From a beta proteobacterium AAP99 (GTDB lineage Bacteria > Pseudomonadota > Gammaproteobacteria > Burkholderiales > Burkholderiaceae_C), in the NCBI GenBank assembly GCA_001295775.1, contig LJIA01000021.1, positions 22,252 to 86,251 of the forward strand: a DNA stretch of 64,000 nt, given 5' to 3'. A program made the translations under genes and the position numbers. The notes under the pieces were generated by a model. The model was given only the letters and a program-made list of their open reading frames with translations. It was not told the DNA's origin and did not search any database. Below are positions 8,680-18,270 of this stretch, piece by piece (within the stretch, counting starts at the first letter, position 1; the number at the start of each line of letters is the position of its first letter).

Positions 8680-9867
8680 ATGAAAAACAAGTTTGCCGCC
8701 CTGAGCGCCGCAGCCGGTGCTGCAGGGGCGCTCGCATTGATCTTTTCCGTGGTGCACGCGCAGGCGCCTGCCGGCCAACCGGCGCGCCCAGCCGGCGGCC
8801 CGCCAGGCGCCGCCGGTGGACCTCCGGCCGGAGGCCCGCCTGTGACGGTGGAGGTCACGCGGATCGCCACAGCCAATCTGGTGGATGACGTGGCCGCAGT
8901 CGGTTCCATCCGGGCCAATGAGTCCGTGATGCTGCGCCCGGAGATCAGTGGCCGGATCGTGCGCATCAATTTCCGCGAGGGCCAGACCGTGCGTCGTGGC
9001 ACCTCGCTCATCGAACTGGACGCCAGCGTGCTGGATGCCGAGATCGCCCAGACCCGGGCTGAACTCGCACTGGCTCGCAGCAACTCCCAGCGCACCGACG
9101 ATCTCCATGCCAAGAACTTTGTCAGCGAGCGGGCGCGTGATGAAGCCCGTTCCAACCTGCAGGTCATTGAGGCGCGCCTGGCGCTGGCGCAGGCGCGGCG
9201 GGATCGCTCCGTCATCCGCGCACCCTTCGACGGCGTGGTCGGCATCCGTCAGGTCGCCGTGGGCGACTATGTGCGGGAAGGCGCAGATCTGGTCAGCATC
9301 GAGGATTCGCGCAGCGTGAAGATCGACTTCCGCCTGCCCGAGCGCTATCTGCCGCAGGTTCGCAGTGGCCAGAAGCTGGCGGTGACGCTTGATGCACTGC
9401 CCGGCAAGTCGATCGATGCCACCGTGGATGTGATCGACCCGCAGGTGGATGCCAATGGCCGCAGCTTCCTGGTACGCGCCCGCGCCGGCAACGCCGAAGG
9501 CTTGCTGCGAAACGGCATGTTTGCGCGCGTGCGTCTGGTGCTCGATACGCGCAACAACGCGATCCTGGTGCCGGAGGAGGCCATCGTGTCTGCAGTGACA
9601 CCGCGCGGCAACGCCAACTTTGTCTACAAGGTGGCAGGCGACAAGGCCACGCGCGTGCCGGTCCAGCTCGGTCTGCGGCGCGACGCCAAGGTGGAAGTGC
9701 GCGGCGCATTGGCTTCCGGCGATGCGGTCGTGATTGCCGGCCAGCAGAAGCTGCGTGGCGAGAGCGCTACCGTGCGCGTGCTCACGGCCGAGGGCAAGCC
9801 CGCAGCGCCTGCTGCAGGTGCTGCACCCGCTGGCGCGCCCGCTGCGTCGGCGCCGGCCAAGAGCTGA
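8680..9867 (+). CDS. RND efflux periplasmic adaptor (membrane fusion protein)
   Basis: 395 aa. A signal peptide or membrane anchor (about residues 1-27, ending VVHAQA) is followed by an unusual Gly/Pro-rich linker up to about residue 53. Then come the HlyD-type barrel-sandwich halves (VTVEVTRI, SGRIVRINFREGQTVRRGTSLIELD), a coiled-coil hairpin rich in Ala/Arg (about 120-170), RAPFDGVVGIRQVAVGDYV and the beta-barrel part. It links the inner-membrane RND pump encoded 13 bases downstream to an outer-membrane channel, which is not encoded here. MexA/AcrA-like drug or solvent efflux is the general role. Substrate is unknown. Alternative family names such as MdtA would be guesswork. Confidence 0.93.
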   Translation: MKNKFAALSAAAGAAGALALIFSVVHAQAPAGQPARPAGGPPGAAGGPPAGGPPVTVEVTRIATANLVDDVAAVGSIRANESVMLRPEISGRIVRINFREGQTVRRGTSLIELDASVLDAEIAQTRAELALARSNSQRTDDLHAKNFVSERARDEARSNLQVIEARLALAQARRDRSVIRAPFDGVVGIRQVAVGDYVREGADLVSIEDSRSVKIDFRLPERYLPQVRSGQKLAVTLDALPGKSIDATVDVIDPQVDANGRSFLVRARAGNAEGLLRNGMFARVRLVLDTRNNAILVPEEAIVSAVTPRGNANFVYKVAGDKATRVPVQLGLRRDAKVEVRGALASGDAVVIAGQQKLRGESATVRVLTAEGKPAAPAAGAAPAGAPAASAPAKS

Positions 9868-9880
9868 GAGGCTGCCTCCC

Positions 9881-12800
9881 ATGCGTCTGTCAGAAATCTG
9901 CATCCGGCGGCCGGTCTTTGCGACCGTGCTGTCGCTCTTGATCGTGCTGATTGGCGCGGTCTCGTACCAGCGCCTTGCGGTGCGCGAGTATCCGAAGATC
10001 GACGAGCCGGTGGTCACCGTGGAAACACGCTACCGCGGCGCCAGTGCCGAGATCATTGAAAGCCAGGTCACCAAGCCGCTGGAAGACTCGATTGCCGGCA
10101 TCGAAGGTGTGGATGTGCTCACGTCGATCTCGCGCAGCGAGCAAAGCCAGATCACGGTGCGCTTCAAGCTCAGCCGCGAAGCGGATGGCGCCGCTGCCGA
10201 TGTGCGAGACCGCGTGGCGCGCGTCCGCCAGCGCCTGCCGGCCGACGTGGACGAACCGGTGATCGCCAAGGTCGAGGCCGATGCCAACCCGATCATCTGG
10301 CTGGCCTTCACCAGCGACCGGCACTCCATGCTGGAGATCAGCGACTACGCCAACCGGATCGTCAAGCCGCGCTTGCAGACGCTGACGGGCGTGGCCAACG
10401 TGTTCATTCCCGGCGAGCGCCGCTACGCGATGCGCATCGATCTGGACCGCGACAAGCTCGCGGCCCAGGGGCTGACGCCGCAGGACGTGGAAGACGCGCT
10501 GCGCCGCCAGAACGTTGAGATTCCTGCGGGGCGCATCGAGTCCAGCCAGCGCGAGTTCAACGTGGTGTCGCAGACTGATCTGAGCACCGCCGCGGAGTTC
10601 CGCGAGGTCGTGATCCGCAGCGTGAACGGCATCAACATCCGTATCGGCGACGTGGCCGATGTCCGGCTCGGCCCTGCGTCAGAGCGCAACGTGGTGCGAT
10701 TCAACCGCGAGACGGCGCTGGGCATGGGTTTGATCCGACAAGCCACGGCCAACCCGATCGACATTGCCAAGGCCCTGCGCGCCGAGCTGCCCAATATCGA
10801 GGCCGGCCTGCCTTCGGGCATGCGCGTGAACGTGGCCAACGATCAGACGGTGTTCATCAGCGCGGCCATCCAGAACGTCTACAAGACCATCATCGAGGCC
10901 GTGCTGCTGGTGGCCGCGGTGATCTTCTTCTTCCTGCGCAGCTGGCGCGCCGCGCTGATCCCGATCGTGACCATCCCGGTGTCGCTGATCGGTGCCTGCG
11001 CACTGATGCTCGCCCTGGGATTCTCGATCAACGTGCTCACCTTGCTGGCCCTGGTACTGGCCATTGGCCTGGTGGTGGACGACGCCATCGTGGTGCTGGA
11101 GAACATCTACCGTCACATCGAAGACGGTATGGAACCGGTGGCCGCGGCGATCAAGGGCATGAAGGAAATCAGCTTTGCCGTGGTGGCCATGACACTCACG
11201 CTGGCGGCCGTGTTTGTGCCCCTGGTGTTTGCGCCAGGTCGGACCGGCCGGCTGTTCGTCGAGTTTGCGCTGGCCATGGCTGGTGCGGTGATCGTCTCGG
11301 GCTTTGTGGCGCTCACGCTGTCGCCGATGATGAGCTCGCGCCTCCTGCGCAAGGACGTCAAGCACGGCGCGATCTATAACGGCATCGAGCGCCTGCTCAA
11401 TGCTGTGAGTTCCGGCTACGCCCGCTCGCTGCGCTGGACCCTGGCGCACCGCTGGGTGGTACTGGCGGTGATGGTCGCCGTGGCCGCGGGCTGCGTGTGG
11501 TCCTTCATGTCGCTCAAGCGGGAGCTGTCGCCGACGGAAGACCGCGGCACGGTGGTCAGCATCTTCTCGGCCCCGGAGGGTGCGTCGATCGACTACACCG
11601 CGCGCTATGCGCAGCGTATCGAGGACATCGCTGCCCGATATCCTGAGGTCGATCGCCTGTTCGTGATCGCCGGCAACCCCACGGTAACGCAGGGCATCGG
11701 CTTTCTGCGCATGAAGGACTGGGACGAGCGGCAGCGCAGCGCCATGGACCTTCAACGCGAGCTCTTCCCGCAGCTGGCGCAGATTCCAGGCGTGACTGCC
11801 TTCGCCAGCGTACCGGCGTCATTGGGCGCGAACCTGCGCGACCGCCCGGTCAATGTGGTCATCACCTCGGGCGACAGCTACGAGGACATGAACCGTGTGG
11901 TTCAGGGTCTGATCCAGGAGCTGCAGAAAAATCCGCGTCTGCAGCAGATCGATACCGACCTACGCCTGAACCGCCCCGAACTGCGCGTGGCGATCGACCG
12001 TGACCGTGCAGCGGATGCCGGCGTGCAGATCGATACGGTGGGCCGGACGATGGAAACCATGCTCGGCGGCCGGCCGGTCACGCGCTTCAAGATGAATGGC
12101 GAGCAGTACGACGTGATCGTTCAGGTCAAGCAGGACCTGCGCAACACAGCCGACGACATCAACAACATCTTCGTGCGCGCACGCGACGGGCGCATGCTGC
12201 CGCTGTCATCGCTCGTGAATGTGAACGATGCGCTGGCTCCGCGCGATCTGAACCACTTCGGCCAGCGGCGCTCGATTTCGATCACCGCGAGCCTGGCGCC
12301 CGGCTACTCCCAGGGCGAAGCCATCCAGTACATGCTCGACGTGGCTGCCAAGCAGCTGGCCAACAAGCCGGGCTACGGTACCGACTTGAATGGCTCTGCG
12401 CGCGAGTTCCGCGAGAGCGGCCAGGCGCTGCTGCTGGTGTTCGTGCTGGCGCTGCTGTTCATCTATCTGGTGCTGGCCGCGCAGTTCGAGAGCTTCCGTG
12501 ACCCCTTCATCATCATGCTCACCGTGCCCATGGGCACGCTGGGCGCGCTGGTGGCCCTGCTGCTGACCAACGGGTCTCTGAATGTGTACTCACAGATCGG
12601 TCTGGTGGCGCTGATCGGCCTGATCACCAAGAACGGCATCCTGCTGGTGGAGTTTGCCAACCAGTTGCAGGAACAGGGCAGGGCGCTGCGCGATGCCGTG
12701 CTGGAAAGCGCCGAGCTGCGTCTGCGCCCGATTCTGATGACCTCGCTGGCCACCGTGTTCGGAGCGATTCCGCTGGCGATTGGTACCGGCGCCGGTGCGG

Positions 12801-13015
12801 AGAGTCGGCAGCAGATCGGCTGGGTGATCGTCGGCGGCATGAGCCTGGGCACACTGCTCACCCTGTATGTGATTCCTGTGATCTACAGCGCGCTGGCCAC
12901 CAAGGTGAAGCCGGGCGAGCATCAGCTTGATCGCGACAGCGCTGATCAGGAAGGCGATGCCGACGGGCCGGATGCATCGGCGCCGGCAGCAAGCTCGAAT
13001 CAGGCCGCAGAGTGA
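9881..13015 (+). CDS. RND-family inner membrane efflux transporter (HAE1 type)
   Basis: 1044 aa from ATG 9881. The frame is open further upstream to 9734, but the family N-terminus MRLSEICIRRPVFATVLSLL begins here, after GAGG. It has the 12-TM layout: TM1 at the start, a large periplasmic porter loop, then TM segments from about residue 335 (VLLVAAVIFFFLRSW). TM4 carries LAIGLVVDDAIVVLENIYRHIE with the two proton-relay aspartates. The second half repeats the pattern (LLVFVLALLFIYLVLAAQFESF). It is a proton-driven exporter that partners the adaptor upstream. Lack of long selectivity insertions and the Met-poor pore region argue for small organic compounds rather than metals, but this is weak. 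It ends six bases before the dnaQ start. Confidence 0.94.
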   Translation: MRLSEICIRRPVFATVLSLLIVLIGAVSYQRLAVREYPKIDEPVVTVETRYRGASAEIIESQVTKPLEDSIAGIEGVDVLTSISRSEQSQITVRFKLSREADGAAADVRDRVARVRQRLPADVDEPVIAKVEADANPIIWLAFTSDRHSMLEISDYANRIVKPRLQTLTGVANVFIPGERRYAMRIDLDRDKLAAQGLTPQDVEDALRRQNVEIPAGRIESSQREFNVVSQTDLSTAAEFREVVIRSVNGINIRIGDVADVRLGPASERNVVRFNRETALGMGLIRQATANPIDIAKALRAELPNIEAGLPSGMRVNVANDQTVFISAAIQNVYKTIIEAVLLVAAVIFFFLRSWRAALIPIVTIPVSLIGACALMLALGFSINVLTLLALVLAIGLVVDDAIVVLENIYRHIEDGMEPVAAAIKGMKEISFAVVAMTLTLAAVFVPLVFAPGRTGRLFVEFALAMAGAVIVSGFVALTLSPMMSSRLLRKDVKHGAIYNGIERLLNAVSSGYARSLRWTLAHRWVVLAVMVAVAAGCVWSFMSLKRELSPTEDRGTVVSIFSAPEGASIDYTARYAQRIEDIAARYPEVDRLFVIAGNPTVTQGIGFLRMKDWDERQRSAMDLQRELFPQLAQIPGVTAFASVPASLGANLRDRPVNVVITSGDSYEDMNRVVQGLIQELQKNPRLQQIDTDLRLNRPELRVAIDRDRAADAGVQIDTVGRTMETMLGGRPVTRFKMNGEQYDVIVQVKQDLRNTADDINNIFVRARDGRMLPLSSLVNVNDALAPRDLNHFGQRRSISITASLAPGYSQGEAIQYMLDVAAKQLANKPGYGTDLNGSAREFRESGQALLLVFVLALLFIYLVLAAQFESFRDPFIIMLTVPMGTLGALVALLLTNGSLNVYSQIGLVALIGLITKNGILLVEFANQLQEQGRALRDAVLESAELRLRPILMTSLATVFGAIPLAIGTGAGAESRQQIGWVIVGGMSLGTLLTLYVIPVIYSALATKVKPGEHQLDRDSADQEGDADGPDASAPAASSNQAAE

Positions 13016-13020
13016 GTCGC

Positions 13021-13740
13021 ATGCAAGATCGACAAGTCATCCTCGACACCGAAACCACCGGCCTGAACGCCGGCAGTGGCGACCGCATCATCGAAATCGG
13101 CTGCGTGGAACTGGTGAACCGCCGCGTGACGGGGCGGACGTATCACACCTACCTCAACCCGGAGCGTGAGATCCATCCGGACGCCACGGCAGTGCACGGC
13201 TTCACGCTCGAGGACCTGCTGGACAAACCCAGGTTCGCGCAGGTGGTCGAGGAGTTTCATGCCTTTGTGGCGGGGGCCGAGCTGGTCATTCACAACGCGG
13301 CCTTCGATATCGGCTTTCTTGAGGCGGAATACAAGCTGCTCGGCAAGCCGGGTTTCATGAGCGAGGCCGGCTGCACGCGGCTGGACACCCTCATGCTCGC
13401 CAAGGAGCTGCATCCGGGCAAGCGCAACAACCTGGACACGCTCTGCGAGCGTTACGGCATTCCCAATACCCACCGCACCCTGCACGGCGCCCTGCTGGAT
13501 GCGCGACTGCTGGCGGATGTCTACTTGGCCATGACGCGCGGGCAGGATGCGCTGGAGATCGGTGTGGAGACGTCCTGTGCCGCGGGTGGTCAGGCGGTGG
13601 ATCTGCGCGGCCTCGCGCTGGCCGCGTGGAAGCCGCCCGCGGACGACCTGGCTGCTCACGAGCGCTATCTGGATGGGCTCGACAAGGAAGTGAAGGGCGC
13701 CTGCGTCTGGCGCGCCGAGCCTGCCGCACCGGCAGCCTGA
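13021..13740 (+). CDS. dnaQ: DNA polymerase III epsilon subunit / DnaQ 3'-5' exonuclease
   Basis: 239 aa from ATG 13021; a GTG at 13012 overlapping the preceding stop is a less likely start. Exo motifs of the DEDDh family are complete: D9 and E11 in LDTETTG, D96 in HNAAFDIGFL, H155 and D160 in HRTLHGALLDARLLADVY. It proofreads replication errors with the polymerase alpha subunit. Length and C-terminal extension match the bacterial epsilon subunit rather than a stand-alone exonuclease. It lies directly after the RND pump gene, probably co-transcribed by proximity only. The gene converges on tamB. Confidence 0.93.
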   Translation: MQDRQVILDTETTGLNAGSGDRIIEIGCVELVNRRVTGRTYHTYLNPEREIHPDATAVHGFTLEDLLDKPRFAQVVEEFHAFVAGAELVIHNAAFDIGFLEAEYKLLGKPGFMSEAGCTRLDTLMLAKELHPGKRNNLDTLCERYGIPNTHRTLHGALLDARLLADVYLAMTRGQDALEIGVETSCAAGGQAVDLRGLALAAWKPPADDLAAHERYLDGLDKEVKGACVWRAEPAAPAA

Positions 13741-13895
13741 GACGCAGCGGGTCTGCGGCTGCGGTCGGCGTAACGGGCACAAGCGCGATCACCACGTTCT
13801 CGGCGCATCGGCAGCGTGAGATGCATGCCCTGTTTCAGGCCCGAAAAACACCCCGAAATCCGCTTGCTGCATGCGGAACCCGGCTACAACAGATA

Positions 13896-13953
13896 TGCAA
13901 TCATTGTTTGATAATCGAGGTCAAAAGGTCTGTCTTATCAAAAAATGATTGAA
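13896..13953. repeat. AT-rich inverted repeat between convergent dnaQ and tamB
   Basis: A 19-bp left arm (13896-13914) matches the complement of the right arm (13935-13953) at 17 of 19 positions, with a 20-base loop. The island is strikingly AT-rich against its surroundings. It lies in the 248-base gap between the converging dnaQ and tamB genes, so it could end transcription in both directions, be an operator, or be a small repeat element. No gene is seen in the gap. Confidence 0.7.
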
Positions 13954-13988
13954 ATTCGTTGTGCGGCCGCGATGGGCGCATCGGCGCA

Positions 13989-16900
13989 CTACTGCCAGCG
14001 CAGCACCCAGATCAGGTCAATGGCGTTCTCCTGCCCGGAGCGCGCGCGCACGGTAAACCGCTGCGCAATCCGGTAGACGATCTGCCAGGTACCGAGCGCT
14101 GCGTTCACGCTGCGTTCGTAGCCCACGTACCAGCGGCGGCTGAGCTGCTTGCCCACGGTGACGATGGTCTCGCGGGACTCGCCGCTGGGCGGCTTGAGAC
14201 TGAGATCGTCCAGACCGACGAAACTCGCCAAAGAACCCACATCCGGCCCGGTGCCCTGCGCAGCCAGCAACGCGACCACGGCGCGCTGCAGCAGCGCCAT
14301 GTCCGTACTCTCCAGGCCGTCACTGCCACGACCGAGGATCAGCCAGGAGAGCTTGTCCGTCTCCGGCATTTCCGGATCGCTGAACAAGCGGATGCGCGGG
14401 TTCTGCGCGGTGCCGGTCACGGTCACGCCGACCTTCACATCGAGGTCCGGGCGGAGCGCGCGGATGTCCAGGCGCGGGTTGTCCAACGGACCCACGAAGC
14501 TGATGGCGCCGCGATCGATCTCCAGCTTCTGGCCGTAGGCGGCATAGCGGCCATCCACGGCGCTGACCACGCCAGTGGCGCGCAGCGGACCCTGCTGGGC
14601 GCTGAGGTTCAGCACGCCGGCCAGACGGGTGTCCACCCCAAAGCCGCGCACCCGCAGTTGATTGCCCAGGTTGAGTTCAACGGCCACGGTGGCGCGGGTC
14701 GGCTCGCGCCGCTGCAGGACGCGCCCGGCCACCGCGTCGCGTTCCGCCTCGGCCTCGGCGCGGGCCGCGCGCGCCGCAGCCTCAGCTTGCGGGCGGCGCA
14801 CCACCGCGTCGTCGGGCAGTGTCGGCGCGTCCCCCTTGCTGACATCGAACAGCGCCTCATCCACGGCCAGCTTGCCGTCCACCTTGAGTTCGCGCTGGAA
14901 GAAAAAGACCTCGAGCGCGCCACTCATGGCCAGCTTGCGATCCACGCGGTTGAGCACGCGCAGGCGCTGCGCCACCACGCGCCCCGCGGCCACGGGCTGC
15001 AGCGACAGGCTTGCGCTGCCGCTGGCCTGCACGGTGCCGCCGTCCACCTTGGCGTCTGCCGGGTCACCGCCGCGCGCTTCGAAGGACTCCAGCCGCACGG
15101 CGGCCCCCTCGAGCACGATGCGCGCCTTGCCGTCGCTCAGATTGATGCCTTCGAGCAGATTGCGCACGCGCAAACCCGTGCCGTCGATGCTGCCGCTGAG
15201 CTGCGGGTTGTTCAGCGCGCCGCCCAGGCCGATCACGCCACGCAGTTCGCCACCGACGCGCCAGCCGGGCGGCAGGAAGGAGCCCCAGACGCCCATGTCG
15301 GCGACCTGCGCGCGCAGCTCTCCGGACAGGCCGGCGTCCTTGGGCGGCACCAGGGCGGCCGGATCGCTGCGTAACCCCACCTGCCCCGCGAGTTGGCCGG
15401 TGCGCGTGCCGATCACCTCGGGGCGCAGCGTCCACTGGCCGTCACGCGCTTCGGCGTCCAGGCGCAGTGTGGCGAGGCCCAGCGCGGCGGATTCGCCGCT
15501 GTCCGGATCGATCACGCGCAGGTCACCGTCCACGCGCTCAAGGCGGGCCTGCATGCGCAGGGTCTTGTCCAGCGCGAGCCGCAGCTCGCCGCGCACGCGC
15601 AGATCACCGGCCCAGCCGAAGTCCGGCTGCAGGGCGCGCAGCAGCGGCACCAGCGCAAGGGGCTCGAGCTGTGCATCGGTCTGGATGCGTTGCGGCGCCG
15701 AGCTGGTCGCCGCCTCCCAGCTCAGCTGCTCCCAGCGCAGGGGGGCGCCAAGCGCCAGCAGCCGGCCAGGCAGTGCACGCAGACTCCAGGGCCGCTCGGT
15801 TGGACTGCGGCCGCGCAGCAGCTCGAACTGCAGCTGCTGCGCGGCGAGCAGGGCGGCCGTGGGCGCGGGCCGATCGCGCACGCTGAGGTCGGTGAGCACG
15901 AGCTGCCAGCGCCTTGCATCCTGAATGCGATCCTTGCCCGAGTCAGCGCTCAAGCGCCCAGTCAGCGCAGTCGCCGCCGCGACTTCATGTTTGCCATCCA
16001 CACGCGCCTGCGCCCGCAGCTGCCCGCTGTGCTGCGCGGCTGTGCCATTGAGCTGCACATCAGCCGAGCGCAGCGTGTCGTCGCCCAGGCGAATCTCGCT
16101 GGCGGTGAGCGACACGCTCATCGGATCGCCCAGCGCTTCGCTCACTCGCCAGCGGGCCTGCGCTTCGCGCATGACCAGGCCGCCGGCCCGCAGGCTGCCG
16201 GCCTGCGCCTGCCCCGCCAGCTGCAGGCGGCCCTGCGCGCTGACCTCAGTGCGAAATTCGCCGTTGAGCTGCCCTGCGATCGTGCGTGCGCCGCCAGTGG
16301 GCAGCAGCTCACGCAGGCCGAGTGCATCCACCAGCGGTTGCAGGCGCGCCAGATCCGCGGCCCGCAGAGTGCCTTCGGCCGCAAAGCCGCGCCAGTTCAG
16401 CGTCTTGCCAGCCGCCGCGCTGCTGCTCAGCGTGGCCGGGACCTGAGCGCGCACACTCACCAGCGCACCGGCAAGCTGAAGCTCCGCCAGCAGTGGCGTT
16501 GCGTCGGCAGCGGGCGCAAGCTTTACTTCCGCCTGCGCTGGAAGGCCTAGAAGCACGCTGTCCCTCAAGCGCAGACTGGCTTCACCGCGCAAGCCGGCGA
16601 GCAGCGCGGGCAGGGCGCTTGCTTGGGGCCAGTTCAGATCGGCGCGCAGTTCGCCGTTGAGTCGGGTGCCCGCGTTGGCGGCAGAGCCCGGCAAGCCTGG
16701 CCACCAGAGCCGCGGATCAAATCGATCAAGGTTCAGCTGAGCCTGCAGCTGTTCGCGGCCGCGTTCGGCACGCACCCAGGTGCCGCTTGCGACAAGCAGC
16801 GCGTCGCCGGCACGAGCCTCAAGGCTGCGCAGGGCGAGGGTCTGGCGCGACCCCTCGGCCTGAACAGCGAGGCGCATCGGCGGCCCGCTCAAGCTGCGAA

Positions 16901-18269
16901 GGTTGCCCTCCAGCCGGGCTTGCACGCTGCCCTGCATCGTCTGCGGGGTGTAGGGCTGATCGAGCGTGAGATCGACAGGCCCGGTGAGCACGGCATCAGG
17001 CGCGCGGGCGTCAAGCAGCGCGGGCCGCAGACCTTGCAGCTGCGCCTTGAGCTTGAGCTGCGCCGGCGCGAGCTTGCCGGAAAGATTGATCTGCCCCGCA
17101 TCGCTTGCGCCATTGGCTGCTGTACTGCCCAGTCGCAGTTCGGCGCGCGCCAGTTCCCAGTCCAGACCCCCAGTGTCGCCCTGCGCATCCAGTGCGAGCG
17201 CGCGGACCGGCAGTCCGCCGGTGTCCCAGCGCGCCGGCACGGCGTTCTGCAGATCCGCCTTGAGTCGCAGCGGCGTGGGCGCGGCTTTGTTGGGCGGTGT
17301 CTGGCCATCGCCTCGTTGAGCCGCCGGCTTGAGGTCGACGGCGAGAGTGCCGGTCAGTGCGGTGCGCGGAAGCGCGGAGTGGATGCTGCCGAGGTTGACC
17401 GCTCGCAGCCGTGCATCCAGATGCTCAATCGGCATGGCTGAGAAGGGCTGGACGCGCGCGTCGGCGGAGAGCGCCTGCGTGCCGCCATCGAGCTGCGCCT
17501 GTACGGCGAGCTGCCGCAGCGGCCCGACGGCCTGCACGCGCAGGTTCCAGCCTTGCGCAAAAGCCGGTGCGGACTCCGTGGGCCGCGCCTGGGCTGAAAG
17601 CTGAAGCGGCCGGGCAGGATCTGCGGGCTGGCTGAGCGTCCCCGTGGCGCGCAGCTGATCCCACTGCAACGCCCGGAGTTCGATCTGGTGCTGCTGGTCG
17701 CGCTGCGCAACGAGCTGTGCCGCCGCTTCGACGCCGCGCAGCGGACGGGCACCCAGCGCGCCACCCGTGATCTCACCGACACGGGCCTGATCGATCCTGA
17801 TCGCCAAGGGCAGGCGCAGGTCCTGCGGGGCAGCAAGCGGGGTGGCTGGTTGCGCTGCCTCGGGCAGCACGATGCGGCCGATGTCGATCGCAGTGACGTG
17901 CATGGCCCAGTGATCGAGCGACCAGGCCCAGTGGGCCACGCGTGCGTTCTCGAGCCGAACGGCCTCCAGCGTCAGCGCGCGTGCGGGCTGCGTGGGCGTG
18001 GGCAGCCCAATGACGATGCGCGCGGCCTCGAAGCGATCGCCCAGGACGCTGCCCTGAGTCCCCTCGAAGCGCACGCCGGGAATCTGACCAAGCAGCCAGC
18101 GCGTGCCTGCATCCGAACTGAGCGTCGCCCAGACCGCCAGGGGCAGGCCCACGAGGATGAAGATCACGGCAAACGCCGCAGCGAGCAGCAGTTTTCGGCC
18201 GCGGTGCGCCTGCCGCGCGGGCGCGGCAACGTGCTCAGGCGGGGCGGTCGGATCGCTGGGTGCGTTCAT
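13989..18269 (-). CDS. tamB: TamB, translocation and assembly module inner membrane component
   Basis: 1426 aa from the ATG at 18269, placed one base after the tamA stop. An upstream in-frame start at 18338 would overlap tamA and was rejected. A cytoplasmic N-terminus is followed by one membrane anchor (about residues 25-47, LLLAAAFAVIFILVGLPLAVW). Then comes a long region of short repeated beta-strands typical of the TamB/AsmA-like beta-taco fold. The C-terminal DUF490 domain contains RLDIRALRPDLDVKVGVTVTG and LSWLILGRG. TamB spans the periplasm and works with TamA in outer membrane protein insertion and, from recent work, in phospholipid transport to the outer membrane. The Ala/Arg-rich stretch near the DUF490 start (about PQAEAAARAARAEAEAERD) looks like a lineage-specific insert. 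Confidence 0.95.
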   Translation of the reverse strand: MNAPSDPTAPPEHVAAPARQAHRGRKLLLAAAFAVIFILVGLPLAVWATLSSDAGTRWLLGQIPGVRFEGTQGSVLGDRFEAARIVIGLPTPTQPARALTLEAVRLENARVAHWAWSLDHWAMHVTAIDIGRIVLPEAAQPATPLAAPQDLRLPLAIRIDQARVGEITGGALGARPLRGVEAAAQLVAQRDQQHQIELRALQWDQLRATGTLSQPADPARPLQLSAQARPTESAPAFAQGWNLRVQAVGPLRQLAVQAQLDGGTQALSADARVQPFSAMPIEHLDARLRAVNLGSIHSALPRTALTGTLAVDLKPAAQRGDGQTPPNKAAPTPLRLKADLQNAVPARWDTGGLPVRALALDAQGDTGGLDWELARAELRLGSTAANGASDAGQINLSGKLAPAQLKLKAQLQGLRPALLDARAPDAVLTGPVDLTLDQPYTPQTMQGSVQARLEGNLRSLSGPPMRLAVQAEGSRQTLALRSLEARAGDALLVASGTWVRAERGREQLQAQLNLDRFDPRLWWPGLPGSAANAGTRLNGELRADLNWPQASALPALLAGLRGEASLRLRDSVLLGLPAQAEVKLAPAADATPLLAELQLAGALVSVRAQVPATLSSSAAAGKTLNWRGFAAEGTLRAADLARLQPLVDALGLRELLPTGGARTIAGQLNGEFRTEVSAQGRLQLAGQAQAGSLRAGGLVMREAQARWRVSEALGDPMSVSLTASEIRLGDDTLRSADVQLNGTAAQHSGQLRAQARVDGKHEVAAATALTGRLSADSGKDRIQDARRWQLVLTDLSVRDRPAPTAALLAAQQLQFELLRGRSPTERPWSLRALPGRLLALGAPLRWEQLSWEAATSSAPQRIQTDAQLEPLALVPLLRALQPDFGWAGDLRVRGELRLALDKTLRMQARLERVDGDLRVIDPDSGESAALGLATLRLDAEARDGQWTLRPEVIGTRTGQLAGQVGLRSDPAALVPPKDAGLSGELRAQVADMGVWGSFLPPGWRVGGELRGVIGLGGALNNPQLSGSIDGTGLRVRNLLEGINLSDGKARIVLEGAAVRLESFEARGGDPADAKVDGGTVQASGSASLSLQPVAAGRVVAQRLRVLNRVDRKLAMSGALEVFFFQRELKVDGKLAVDEALFDVSKGDAPTLPDDAVVRRPQAEAAARAARAEAEAERDAVAGRVLQRREPTRATVAVELNLGNQLRVRGFGVDTRLAGVLNLSAQQGPLRATGVVSAVDGRYAAYGQKLEIDRGAISFVGPLDNPRLDIRALRPDLDVKVGVTVTGTAQNPRIRLFSDPEMPETDKLSWLILGRGSDGLESTDMALLQRAVVALLAAQGTGPDVGSLASFVGLDDLSLKPPSGESRETIVTVGKQLSRRWYVGYERSVNAALGTWQIVYRIAQRFTVRARSGQENAIDLIWVLRWQ

Positions 18270-18270
18270 C

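Noticed and set aside
7100..10017. Long minus-strand frames of about 545 and 552 codons over pgi and the RND adaptor
   Set aside because: Shadow frames of high-GC genes; no domain or start-site support, and they overlap genes with clear motifs.
13959..15374. A 471-codon plus-strand frame opposite tamB
   Set aside because: Antisense to the DUF490 region of TamB, with no recognisable features.
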